From Zoroaster sp. YZ-2022 (lineage: Eukaryota; Echinodermata; Asteroidea; Forcipulatida; Zoroasteridae), in NCBI GenBank assembly GCA_029582265.1, contig CM055830.1, positions 24,722,163 to 24,786,162 on the forward strand: a DNA stretch of 64,000 nucleotides. Reading direction: 5' to 3'. Shown piece after piece: positions 11,655-22,543 of this stretch; the stretch's first letter is position 1; each line of letters opens with the position of its first letter. The notes under the pieces are model-generated. The model was not told the DNA's origin and searched no databases. It saw only the letters and a program-made list of their open reading frames with translations. Made by a program: the position numbers and the translations under genes.

Positions 11655-12012
11655 TTTCAATAGGATGTCCCACTGGTTACCGAATTGTTTGCCCAGTCAT
11701 GCATGAATTCACACATTATTGCACAGCAGTATGCATCCATTTACAGGCACTTTTTTCTAAACTCGTTTTTCATCATGAAGAATTTGTTGGAGAAAGATAT
11801 ATTCAATGAAATGATTGTTGCTTATGAAATTCCCTTTCATATGATACCAAAATCATTGGCATTGCATATAAAATGATCGGGTTATTTATTTTAAATACTT
11901 CCCCTGACTTTGTTTCACAAACACTGAGAGCATTTTGTACACAAGTGTAAGGCGTTCCATAGCACAAATGGCCATTGAAAGGATTGACTTAGTATTATGT
12001 CTGATTTCTATA
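11655..12012. other. Short unassigned spacer
   Basis: Only short frames without motifs. It holds sequence resembling 54830-54960 (CCATTTACAGGCACTTTT..., GGAGAAAGATATATTCAA), an old dispersed repeat of unknown type. Confidence 0.4.
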
Positions 12013-12357
12013 ATAATCTCTTCTTGCATACTTCGTTGCTGTAATTTTGTTTATATATGTTTTATATTTTTACTATATTTTCTAGAACTCATTTTAAATC
12101 AACTTGGGTTCCAATGGTCATTGATAGCTATATGATTGATGGTACACCCTCAGATTTGGTGTCGTGCGTGCATCCCTTGTTCTGGACAACACCTACGACG
12201 TCAAAGCTGAGAGTGTATCATCACACATTTTTGTATCTTGTTAATTTGCTTTTAAATGTGTTTTGTATTATTTATGTGTATGTGTGTCGGACGCACCGCC
12301 TTTTGGCCGAGTGCCACTGTTGTAAAAGTGTAAGTCCAAATAAATAAATAAATAAAT
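12013..12357 (+). mobile_element. LINE-A 5'-truncated copy (3' UTR only)
   Basis: Nearly identical to 675-1020 at the window start, beginning at AATAATCTCTTCTTGCATAC and ending in an (AAAT)n tail. It contains only the last bases of coding sequence plus the 3' untranslated region, as expected of severe 5' truncation. The 96-codon frame shared by both copies is a by-product of UTR identity, not a gene. Confidence 0.85.
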
Positions 12358-12587
12358 AGCAACATGTAGGTTGGGCTATATACCATTAGAAAGATAATGA
12401 TTCAGTCTTTCCAACCATATATAGCATGGGTATGGACTGTGAAGAAGGGAAAAAATACAGCTGTTTTAAAAGCTGGTCATGATACTCCCAATTAAGTGCT
12501 GTGTGTGTGGTGACCTTTGTCCACTGATGTGTCACTGCGCTATGAGTGTCTCTTTTGACGGATACCGGCGCATTACAAATGTTCATT

Positions 12588-15500
12588 AGGTGTTCGGGTA
12601 TGTACCCGAAACACCTATTTTGTTTTTGTTCGTTTTTTTTCGTTTTCTTCTCCTTCTTCTTCTCCGGATAGATTGTCTACAAAAAAAACACATACTTGCG
12701 AACTTCACATGAACTTGGAAATTGACATATAATTAGACCCTAATGTGTAGATGAAACAGAATTTGTGATGTCATGATTACATCATCAGATATCGAATTAC
12801 TTAAAATCAACGCTTAATATTTAAAACAATCATATCTCAACAACCGCAAGAGGTAAATTCACAATTTTGGCACCATTGTACAGATCGTTAATTGTCAAAA
12901 AATATTTACAAAAAGGTGACCCCAATTTGACCTTACTTCCTGTCCAAACCGGAAGTCAAAGTTTAATATTTAAAAAAATTATATCAACAACCACAAGAGG
13001 TAAATTGACATTTTTTGCACCATTGTATAGATCGTTAATTGTCAAAAAATATTTACACAAAGGTGTCCCCAATTTGACATTACTTCCTGTCCAAACCGGA
13101 AGTCAAAGTTTAATATTAAAAAATATCACCCCAATTTGACCTTACTTCTTGTCCAAACCGGAAGTCAAATTTAATATTTAAAAAAATCATATCTCAACAA
13201 CCAGAAGAGGTAAATTCACAATTTTTGTACCATTGTACAGATCGTTAATTGTCAAAAAATATTTACAAAAAGGTGACCCCAATTTGACCTTAATTCCTGT
13301 CCAAACCGGAAGTCAAAGTTTAATATTTAAAAAAATCATATCTCAACAACCACAAGAGGTAAATTGACATTTTTTGCACCATTGTATAGATTGTTATTGG
13401 TCGAAAAATATTTACAAAAAGGTGACCCCAATTTGACCTTACTTCCTGTCCAAACCGGAAGTCAAAGTTTCATATTTAAAAAAAATCATATCTCAACAAC
13501 CACACTAGGTAAATTCACAATTTTTGTACCATTGTACAGATCGTTAATTGTCAAAAAATATTTACAAAAAGGTGACCCCAATTTGACCTTACTTCTTGTC
13601 CAAACCGGAAGTCAAAGTTTAATTTAAAAAAATCATATCTCAACCACAAGAGGTAAATTCACAATTTTTGTACCATTGTACAGATCGTTAATTGTCTAAA
13701 AATATTTACAAAAAGATGACCCCAATTTGACCTTACTTCTTGGTCAAACCGGAAGTCAAAGTTTAATATTTAAAAAAATCATATCTCAACAACCACACTA
13801 GTTAAATTCACAATTTTTGTACCATTGTACAGATCGTTAATTGTCAAAAAATATTTACAAAAAGGTGACCCCAATTTGACCTTACTTGCTGTCCAAACCG
13901 GAAGTCAAAGTTTAATATTTAAAACAATCATATCTCAACAACCATATCTCAACAACCAGAAGAGGTAAATTCACAATTTTTGTACCATTGTACAGATCGT
14001 TAATTGTCAAAAAATATTTACAAAAAGGTGACCCCAATTTGACCTTACTTCCTGTCCAAACCGGAAGTCAAAGTTTAATATTTAAAAAAATCATATCTCA
14101 ACAACCACAAGAGGTAAATTGACATTTTTTGCACCATTGTATAGATTGTTATTGGTCGAAAAATATTTACAAAAAGGTGACCCCAATTTGACCTTACTTC
14201 CTGTCCAAACCGGAAGTCAAAGTTTCATATTTAAAAAAAATCATATCTCAACAACCACACTAGGTAAATTCACAATTTTTGTACCATTGTACAGATCGTT
14301 AATTGTCAAAAAATATTTACAAAAAGATGACCCCAATTTGACCTTTACTTCCTGTCCAAACTGGAAGTCAAAGTTTAATATTTCAAAAAATCATATCATC
14401 AACTACAAGAGGTAAATTCACAATTTTTGTACCATTGTACAGCTCGTTAATTGTCAAAACATATTTACAAAAAGGTGACCCCAATTTGACCTTACTTCCT
14501 GTCCAAACCGGAAGTCAAAGTTTAATATTTAAAAAAATCATATCTCAACAACCAGAAGAGGTAAATTCACAATTTTTGTACCATTGTGCAGATCGTTAAT
14601 TGTCGAAAAATATTTACAAAAAGGTGACCCTAATTTGACCTTACTTCTTGTCCAAACCGGAAGTCAAAGTTTAATATTTAAAAAAATCATATCTCAACAA
14701 CCACAAGAGGTAAATTCACAATTTTTGTACCATTGTACAGATCGTTAATTGTCGAAAAATATTTACAAAAAGGTGACCCCAATTTGACCTTACTTACTGT
14801 CCAAACCGGAAGTCAAAGTTTAATATTTAAAAAAATCATATCTCAACCACAAGAGGTAAATTGACATTTTTTGCACCATCGTATAGATTGTTATTTGTCG
14901 AAAAATATTTACAAAAAGGTGACCCCAATTTGACCTTACTTCCTGTCCAAACCGGAAGTCAAAGTTTCATATTAAAAAATATATCTCAACAACCACAAGA
15001 GGTAAATTCACAGTTTTTGCACCATTGTATAGATTGTTAATTGTCAAAAAATATTTACACAAAGGTGACCCCAATTTGACCTTATTTCCTGTCCAAACCG
15101 GAAGTCAAAGTTTAATATTAAAAAATATCACCCCAATTTGACCTTACATTGTACTTCTTGTCCAAACCGGAAGTCAAAGTTTAATATTTAAAAAAATCAT
15201 ATCTCAACAACCAGAAGAGGGAAATTCACAACTTTTGTACCATTGTACAGATCGTTAATTGTCAAAAAATATTTACAAAAAGATGACCCCAATTTGACCT
15301 TACTTCCTGTCCAAACCGGAAGTCAAAGTTTCATATTTAAAAAAAATCATATCTCAACAACCACACTACATGTAGGTAAATTCACAATTTTTGTACCATT
15401 GTACAGCTCGTTAATTGTCGAAAAATATTTACAAAAAGGTGACCCCAATTTGACCTTACTTCCTGTCCAAACCGGAAGTCAAAGTTTAATATTTAAAAAA

Positions 15501-15805
15501 ATCATATCTCAACAACCACAAGAGGTAAATTTACATTTTTTGCACCATTGTATAGATTGTTATTTGTCGAAAAATATTTACAAAAAGGTGACCCCAATTT
15601 GACCTTTACTTCCTGTCCAAACCGGAAGTCGCAGTTTAATATTTACAAAAATTCATATCTCTGCAACCACAAGAGGTAAATTAAAAATTTTGCACCATTG
15701 TACTGATTGATTGTCAAAAAATATTTACAAAAAGGTGACCCCAATTTGACCTTTACACCTCCCGAACACCTAGAGTTTGTGTCAAGACAAACTCTGAATC
15801 TCTAG
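12588..15805 (+). mobile_element. Helentron-like element, copy B, with large 149-bp array
   Basis: The 5' hairpin AGGTGTTCGGGTA plus its near-complement starts the element, followed by T/TTC-rich sequence. About 20 tandem units of about 149 bp fill 12800-15750. The 3' end has CCCGAACACCT (complement of the 5' start), a perfect 9-bp hairpin AGAGTTTGT/ACAAACTCT with a GTCAAG loop, and terminal CTAG at 15802-15805 before TTATTATT. Open frames in the array (for example DPNLTLLPVQTGSQS) are repeat artefacts. It is the same family as copies A and C, and non-autonomous. Confidence 0.75.
12800..15750 (+). repeat. Tandem array, 149-150-bp unit
   Basis: Each unit holds GGTGACCCCAATTTGACC, TTCCTGTCCAAACCGGAAG, TCATATCTCAACAACC and a variable GTACCATTGTACAG/GCACCATTGTATAG segment. 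Spacings measured between GGTGACCCC starts are 149-150 bp (13271, 13420, 13570). Units with 'TGCACCATTGTATAG' and 'TGTACCATTGTACAG' alternate in blocks. The pair at 13364 and 14119 is 755 bp (five units) apart and nearly identical, so there is higher-order structure. The array ends in decayed units near 15700. Confidence 0.9.
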
Positions 15806-16054
15806 TTATTATTATTATTATTAAAGTCACCAATGGTAAGCAACAGGGGGTATGTGTGTTGTTTACAGTCACCAATGGTAGTGAAAGAGTTAAGGGTTTT
15901 AAAAAAATTATTTGCAACCACTAACTAACTAATCCCACATGTACAAAAAAGGAGCGATTTTTTAAGTTTTGATCTGCTAATTATTACAATCTACATGTAA
16001 AATTGGGTGATTAGGTAAGATTGCCCAAGCAGACACTTTTGGCATGAAGTTTGC

Positions 16055-16526
16055 GGAAAGAATGTTGTATCCGACCGCCACTTTTTAAGGGGTTTTTTGG
16101 AATTTTTTTGCAACCACTAACCAGTCAAAAAATGATTCTATTGATTTTTTTTGGGGTACAGAAAGCAAAAACTCTTTAAAATGCACTTTTATGATGGTTT
16201 TCGGACTTTACATGTATTTCCCTTCTAAAAAAATCCTCCCCTTCAGAAAATAGAAGAATCCTATTATAGTTGTCATTGTGCATGTACAATGACCGTTTTG
16301 GTCAATAAACGGGGGAGTTGACAAGATCAGACTGACATGACTAAGAAAGTCATCGTACATGTATACCAAAAATGCCTGATTTTTCATGAAATAAATATCC
16401 TGGAATAATTTGAAGTATACATGTATGTCCATCATCATCCATGTTCTCACCCTTACTGGGTAGGTAAGATTTTTTATTGGTTATATTGAATGAGAAAAAG
16501 TGGTGGTTGGATACGACATTCTACCC
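16055..16526 (-). mobile_element. MITE family M1, copy 3 (inverted)
   Basis: A third member, opposite in orientation to copies 1 and 2. The left end is GGAAAGAATGTTGTATCCGA and the right end is the complement of GGGTAGAATGTCGTATCCAA. I find no matching 8-bp duplication (AAGTTTGC versus AATATTGA), so a flank may have been altered. Three TACATGTA octamers (16209, 16356, 16418) sit where copies 1 or 2 have plain TA. Confidence 0.8.
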
Positions 16527-16565
16527 AATATTGATAACTCAATTCTCAAAAATTTACCTTCGGGA

Positions 16566-16612
16566 CAGCTCGACCCTTGTGACAACTTGACCTCTATGAC
16601 AACTCGACCAAA
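16566..16612. repeat. Dispersed CGACCCTTGTGACAACT repeat
   Basis: Two to three imperfect copies of CTCGACCCTTGTGACAACT. The same unit occurs at 8915-8950 and, inverted, as a six-copy minisatellite at 22319-22430. Confidence 0.7.
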
Positions 16613-16769
16613 TTTATCATTGCTTAGAAGCTTTGTTCGTCTTTCCTTGAAAAAACATTTGATCACTAGGATAACTTAGCATGTATAGGGATGTTAGACC
16701 AAAAATTCAAATTCCTTGTTTCTGTACAAAACTCATATTTATTGAAAAGGCAAAAAATATAAAACTTAA

Positions 16770-16851
16770 CCCTAACTCCCTAGACAACAAAGGCAGTTGG
16801 AGGATTTTGAAGGATTTTTATTGTTCAGTAACAATGCTTAGGGAGTTAGGG
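16770..16851. mobile_element. 82-bp piggyBac-like mini-MITE, copy 1
   Basis: TTAA at 16766-16769 and 16852-16855 flanks an 82-bp element with inverted ends CCCTAACTCCCTA. TTAA target duplication with CCC-starting ends is the piggyBac/Kolobok hallmark. The reverse complement occurs at 31256-31337 with the same length and almost no mismatches. The CCCTAA here is not telomeric. Confidence 0.75.
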
Positions 16852-17057
16852 TTAATAAAAATAAATTAAACAAATTGATGAAACGGTTCAAAAGTTATAG
16901 ATTTTTAAATAATTAATATTCTTGGTCCTTCCTGAAAAAATGCAATGGAACTTTACTGTATAAGCGACGCGTGGCACTGTGAGTGAAAACGTCTAAACTG
17001 ATTCTTGTGTACTTTGTATCTATTTTAATGTTATATCTCCAAATCCATTCATATTAA

Positions 17058-17392
17058 CCCTCCTACTATAGCTGCAATTTAGTGGCAAGTAGCTATAGAG
17101 GTCAAAATCAGTCAACTGTCTGTTTTGACTGTTGACCCAAATGTGCACACAGGGGCATTTTTGACTGGTTTTTACTGTCATTTTGACCACCCTGAACAAT
17201 ACCAGACAATGCTTTTACCAGTCAAAAACGGTCTACTCAATTTGACCTGTAAATGTACATGTACATTGTACTTACATGTACATGTACTCCACATAATTGT
17301 TTGACAGTGTTTGACTTTTTAAGTGCACTAGATATACCTTGGCATGTATATCAACATTTTGACTGATTTTTACCCTTGTAGTAGTAGGAGGG
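17058..17392. mobile_element. TTAA-flanked MITE, 335 bp
   Basis: TTAA at 17054-17057 and 17393-17396 flanks inverted ends CCCTCCTACTA and TAGTAGGAGGG. The inside repeats GTCAAAA/TTTTGACTG-type words and holds tandem TACATGTAC octamers (about 17255-17288). It is non-coding and likely piggyBac- or Kolobok-like. Confidence 0.75.
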
Positions 17393-17499
17393 TTAATACA
17401 ACACTGAAATTTTAAAGGCTGAACATCTTTCACAAATGTTTGTGTTTTGTCCTGTAAGAGTTTACATAAAATATTATTTTTCGGTGATTTTTTTAATTT

Positions 17500-19830
17500 T
17501 TATATTGTTATTTCACGAGCCCGTCACAGTTGGAGTAAGTTCAATAGGCGGAACAGCCAAAAGGGCCAAGAAGGGTGACCCTTCCAATCAATGAGTGCAT
17601 TACAGATCATATGATGCATTTCCTGCTATTCCGTGTAAAACTTACTCCCCGTACACAGTTTTTTAAATCACAAAACATTCCTATTTAAGTAAATAATATT
17701 TACTTGGAACTTCAAAATCTGTCACAGGCTTCGAAATTTCTTCGGGAGACCACATATCTGCTGTCAAATCCCCGGCTTAATATTGGCCACGCCCCGGCAA
17801 ATTCAAAACGGGGCCCCACAAAAATGCGTCAATCAAAAGGTGATCCCGGTTAATTATGGATCTTAAACTTGGTGAAAATGTACAGAAGTATTCATGTAGC
17901 ACGATCAGTTCGAAAAATTTCGAAAACTTGAAATATTAGGCCTGTATTGATGAGAGCATAATTTCAACCGATCCGTACACCCGAAAATGTAGCTTTTATA
18001 TTTCATATGAATGGGACTTCCAAATATGAGCAATGTATGTGGTCGTTTTCACAGTAAGGGGTGTAACTTTGAATTTGTAACATTTTGATCAGTAGTGGTC
18101 TCAAAAAGCTACAGAATTCCAAGATTTTTTACCACATAAGTCATCTAGTTAGCAGCTACCTTGGGTAGCATAAACATCTTTGGGAGTTACTGCGTTCAAT
18201 TTTGGCAGGCACATATGTACCATAAATGTGACCTTTTTGTGATACTAAAATTACAGTAACATTTTTGTAAAGTCCTATATTTTCTTCAGTTATTTCATGG
18301 CTTGTTTTTCAATGCTGAAAGTGTAGTCATATGTTCAATGAAAACTGCCAAATTAGTTTGAATTGTGACCGTCCCTCTATTTTTGAGAACGGGACGTTGA
18401 TATTTGTCGTTTCGGAGACTTCATTTTCCGTTAACAATTGTTAACAAACTTTGAGGGTTTAGCTATGGTTTATAATTGCTTTCTATTTCTTCATTCCTTC
18501 TTGATATATAACAGTTGATAACTGTACTTGAAATTGGTGACAAAACTTACCTGATCCCAGGGCTTTAAGAATTTTTTTTAAAACTTGAATTAATAGAGTC
18601 ATTTTTCCGTTAACTGTTTTGAAGCCTCCGAAACAAACTGTTCTGCCAGCTTGTGCAAATATGAATGAAAGAACTCACCCAATCTATTTATCAAAATGTA
18701 GCATATAGACCCCCAAGTCACATGACTATAAATAGTGGAGATATGCCTCACCGTTTGGAAAAGGGAGACAATACACACTTTCCGTTAACACTTGAAGCCT
18801 CCGAAACACATTGAAGCCTCCGAAACATTAATAAGATTAAATACCATCTTTCCACATCTAGACTGATGTGTTTCATCCTGAATCTGTATTGGAATCATAA
18901 GTTGAGATGTGGAGACTGCCATAAAACTAAACCTAACTAGATAGTAAGGTAAATTTTGAATAATGGACTACGTTAACATGTTTGAAGTCTCCGAAACATG
19001 TATTACTATTCACTGAAGCCTCCAAAACACGTTCCTGAACTTTTCAGCTTCGATATAACAGATGCAATTTCTTTGGAATTTGTATTGCTACTGTAAGTTT
19101 ACCCTAACTCAATTTCCATACAATGACAATCCAGTATAGGAAGTTACTGTCTTTGTAAATGTTGACTACTAAACATAAGACAGACATCGGTAATGATACT
19201 TTGTTACATGTATTAACAAGTTGGTTTACTCTGTAAGCAAATGTTATAAGTGTTAAGTTTACAATTTAACATGTTATTAAAAATAAAGTTGGATTTCATT
19301 TACTATGTTACCTGAATAATGGACTTATATACTATGTTAACATGTTTGAAGTCTCCAAACACACCATATTGTTAACTGAAGTATCCGAAACACATTATCC
19401 TGAAAATGTCAACTTTGCCATAACAAATGAGATTTCTGTTGAATTTGCACAAATTGGTAAGTAACCCTAACTGAAGGGTATTTGTACACCATGTTTTACT
19501 TTGCATTCCCTCTTGGAATATGTAATGAACTTAAAAAATGTCATGTGAGTATCATTTTTCCTTTAAAATTTGAAATTCACATTGAAATATTGTAAGACCA
19601 AATCAGTTTGACAAAGATTTTTTTTTCAACCTATGAACTACATTAGGATGACAAATGAAAAATGGCAATTAGATTGTATTTGCCCTACACAGGCTGTCAA
19701 TTGAGCAATGAAATTTAAATGTTGTTTTTGCTCAAATTGATCATATTTGTCAAGTTAGTCAGAACATTTTTCACATTTAACATATAGTTTAAGCTCCAGA
19801 ATGAATTTTTTTTTAATAAATTAGACATTT
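17500..19830. other. Region with recurring GTTAAC + TTGAAGCCTCCGAAAC motif
   Basis: No coding potential. Between 18409 and 19391 a 15-18-base word (TTGAAGYCTCCGAAAC) recurs eight times with small changes: 18409 (inverted), 18617, 18792, 18811, 18981, 19013, 19345, 19376. It is often preceded by GTTAAC (18608, 18782, 18972, 19337, 19371). Spacing is irregular, so this is not a simple tandem array. It resembles clustered protein-binding sites or subterminal repeats of an unrecognised transposon. Confidence 0.6.
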
Positions 19831-20411
19831 CCACACATGATTTTAGTAGAAATGTTTATGGAAACTTATTTTGAAATTCTGACCCCTGGTGAGACAAGTT
19901 ACACCCCTTACTGTGAAAATGACCATGTAGGAGTCCAGGATCACCTTTTGATTCATTCGTCATCGCCTGAGCTTGCAAAACAGCCGATTCCCTTTGGTGC
20001 CTTAAGCAATTTCGCTCAATTTCAACAAGAGCTGCGCGGCAAGTGTTAACAATTAAACCATTTTCAAGCAGTATTAGTAGCACTTTCCATGTTTTTTTTC
20101 CGTAACTTGGTTTTTATTTAGAAGAAGTCTGCCTCTTCAAATCTGGAATCATAATTGAAAACAAATGTATGTATGTATTATTGTATTTAAAAAACGATTT
20201 TGAAAAGGGCATGTTTTTGCACTTGTACTACATGTAGTTTCTGTGTGTGTGCGTGCGTGCGTGTGTGCATGCGTGCAATGCTCCTGATATTTCAGGATTT
20301 ATTGCTGGTTCCTGTGACATGCCTACCAAGTATGGCTCAAATTCTAACACAGATTCAAACATTTCCCTTGTAATACATACGCTGGCAATATTAGTTTTGT
20401 ATGACTTGAAG
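19831..20411. other. Unassigned stretch with a GT microsatellite
   Basis: A (GT)n/(GCGT)n microsatellite lies at about 20241-20276. The short frames 19837-20049 (+) and 19856-20083 (-) overlap on opposite strands and show no motif. Nothing else is recognised. Confidence 0.4.
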
Positions 20412-20762
20412 TTTAACCCTAATTCCCTAGGCCCATTTGCTTGTAACACACACAGTAACCTGAAATGCTGAATCCTCCAAAATCCTTCAAAATCCTTCAG
20501 TAGTAAAGCAAGCACATGACATGTATGCACACATGTGTTTCTAATCTGTGACACATGTACATGGCCAGGGACCCTCCCTGCATGTATGGAGGAATAAACA
20601 TTGTCCACTGACCCAAGCACTGACCTTGCAATCACTACAACAAACATGGATGTACATGTACATGTACCATGGAAAGGCAAGTATGCCTAATAACCTCAAT
20701 CCTTCAAAATCCTTCACTTTAGCAAAGAGGATTTGGGAGGATTTGGGAAGGTTAGGGTTCAT
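20412..20762. mobile_element. Decayed relative of the TTAA mini-MITE
   Basis: Begins TTTAACCCTAATTCCCTAGG and ends near GGAAGGTTAGGGTTC. It contains ATCCTTCAAAATCCTTCA words like those inside the 82-bp elements at 16770 and 31256. The ends are diverged and no exact duplication is visible, so this is probably an older, longer family member. Confidence 0.45.
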
Positions 20763-21076
20763 GTTAATTCATGAGACGGTGCATTGCTTATGGACATCGT
20801 CTCCTCGAACTTTAACTTTAAAAGAGAGAAAATTTGTGGTTTACTTTTTTGTTCGTGTTAATGTTTGTTCAAATGTAAATTTTAATGAAATAAAATAAAT
20901 GCAAAATACTCATTCCTGTCAGATTCATTCATGAAATGTATTTTGTATATTTTCAATTAAAATGTTCTTATATGTTACTGACGCTTTTTTCACCGTATAA
21001 TCAGAGGTGCAATACAAAACTATTTATTCCACTCACATTGCATCGTCATTTAACCCAGCTTAACTCATCGAGTGGA

Positions 21077-21423
21077 GTGTCGTGGCCGAGCGGTCTAGCT
21101 TACCGGACTCAAGTTCTGGTGTTAGCAGCAGAATGTGGGTTCGAATCCCGGCCGTGACACTTGTGTCCTTGAGCAAGACACTTAACCATAATTGCTTCTC
21201 TCCACCCAGGGGTTAAATGGGTACCTGTGAGGGCAGAGTTGGTTGATTAGCCCTATATGCGCTGTAATGGCAGCAATTGAGCTGTATACTCCGCAGGGAG
21301 CTGAAATGGTTTCAGGAATGATTTATGAGCCTTATGAGCAGGGGTAATAATATAATGCGCCTTGAGCACCACTCAGTTGGTGGATACGTGCGCTATATAA
21401 GTCCACACATTATTATTATTATT
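21077..21423 (+). mobile_element. tRNA-Leu-derived SINE
   Basis: The head (21077-21160) folds as a tRNA: A box TGGCCGAGCGG, anticodon loop CTCAAGT (anticodon CAA, leucine), B box GGTTCGAATCC, and pairing 5' GTGTC / 3' GACAC. It is followed by GTGTCCTTGAGCAAGACACT (a block widespread in animal SINEs), a body, the tail GCGCCTTGAGCACC...GCGCTATATAAG, and an ATT-repeat tail reaching 21423. The attached body and tail show it is a SINE rather than a tRNA gene. A Helentron-like element is inserted in its tail. Confidence 0.9.
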
Positions 21424-22227
21424 AGGTGTTCGGGTATGTGCCCGAAACACCTCTTGTTTTTGTTCGGTTTTTTTTTTTTTAGGTGTTCAGGTATATACCC
21501 GAAACACCTATTGTTTTTGTACGTTTTTTTTTTTTTAGGTGTTCGGGCATGTGCCCGAAACACCTATTGTTTTTGTACGTTTTCTTTTTTTTTTTACTTC
21601 TTCTTCTCCCCCGCGTTTGTCCACAAAAAATCACATACTTGCAAACTTCACATGAACTTGAAACTTGGCATGTACTTAGAACTTAACAAGTAGATGAAAC
21701 TCGAGTTGTGAGTGACCCCAATTTGACCTTACTTCCTGTCCAAACCGGAAGTCAAAGTTTAATATTAAAACAAAATCATATTTCAACAACCACAACAGGT
21801 AAATTGACATTTTTTGCACCATTGTATAGATTGTTAATTGTCGAAAAATATTTACAAAAACATGACCCCAATTTGACCTTAGTTCCTGTCCAAACCGGAA
21901 GTCAAAGTTTAACATTTAAAAAAATCATATCTCAACAACCACAAGAGGTAAATTTACAATTTTTGTACCATTGTATAGATTGATAATTGTCGAAAAATAT
22001 TTACACAAAGGTGACCCCAATTTGACCTTACTTCCTGTCCAAACTGGAAGTCAAAATTTAATATTAAAAAAAAATCATCTCAACAACCACAAGAGGTAAA
22101 TTCACAATTTTTGTACCATTGTACAGATCGTTAATTGTCAAAACAATTTTACACAAAGGTGACCCCAATTTGACCTTTACCTCCTCCTGAACACCTAGAG
22201 TTTGTGTAAACAAACTCGAATTTCTAG
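21424..22227 (+). mobile_element. Helentron-like element, copy C, with stacked 5' ends
   Basis: Three successive 5' hairpins (starts at 21424, 21481, 21537), each followed by about 45 bases ending in a T run, precede one body. The body has about three 149-bp units (21712-22180), then CCTGAACACCT, a hairpin GAGTTTGT/ACAAACTC and terminal CTAG (22224-22227) before TTATTATT. It lies in the ATT tail of the upstream SINE. The three stacked starts suggest serial insertion into the T run or repeated copying of the 5' end. Confidence 0.75.
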
Positions 22228-22318
22228 TTATTATTATTATTATTATTATTATTATCGATGATTGTTAATTTGATTGCATCAATCCTTCCCATAGCACTAG
22301 CGCGGCTGCAAAAAAAGG

Positions 22319-22430
22319 GGGTCGAGTTGTCACAAGGGTCGAGTTGTTACAAGGGTCGAGTTGTCATGAGGGTTGAGTTGTCACAAGGGTCGAGTTGTCA
22401 TGTCGAGTTGTCACAAGGGTGAGGTACATA
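22319..22430 (+). repeat. Minisatellite, about 19-bp unit GTCGAGTTGTCACAAGG
   Basis: About six imperfect copies of GGTCGAGTTGTCACAAG. The complement of the same unit occurs as isolated pairs at 8915 and 16566. Confidence 0.85.
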
Positions 22431-22543
22431 CGTGTACATGAGACTTCTATAGGCCTCACAGATGTTGACTTTTGGGGGTTCCCTAACGTACATGTAATTT
22501 CATTTTTACCCACATTTCCCCCCAATATTTTTGACCAGTTATT

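Noticed and set aside
720..12347. Identical 96-codon frames at 720 and 12057
   Set aside because: They lie in the 3' UTR of LINE-A; identity reflects a recent common source, not coding selection.
5086..15602. Recurring frames with DPNLTLLPVQTGSQS
   Set aside because: Translations of the 149-bp Helentron array unit; period and decay follow DNA, not protein constraint.
16766..16855. Telomere-like CCCTAA sequence
   Set aside because: Only one or two units at the ends of an 82-bp TTAA-flanked element, not a telomeric array.
21077..21160. Functional tRNA-Leu(CAA) gene
   Set aside because: Good cloverleaf, but it is directly fused to a SINE body and ATT tail, with no terminator-type T run after the tRNA part.
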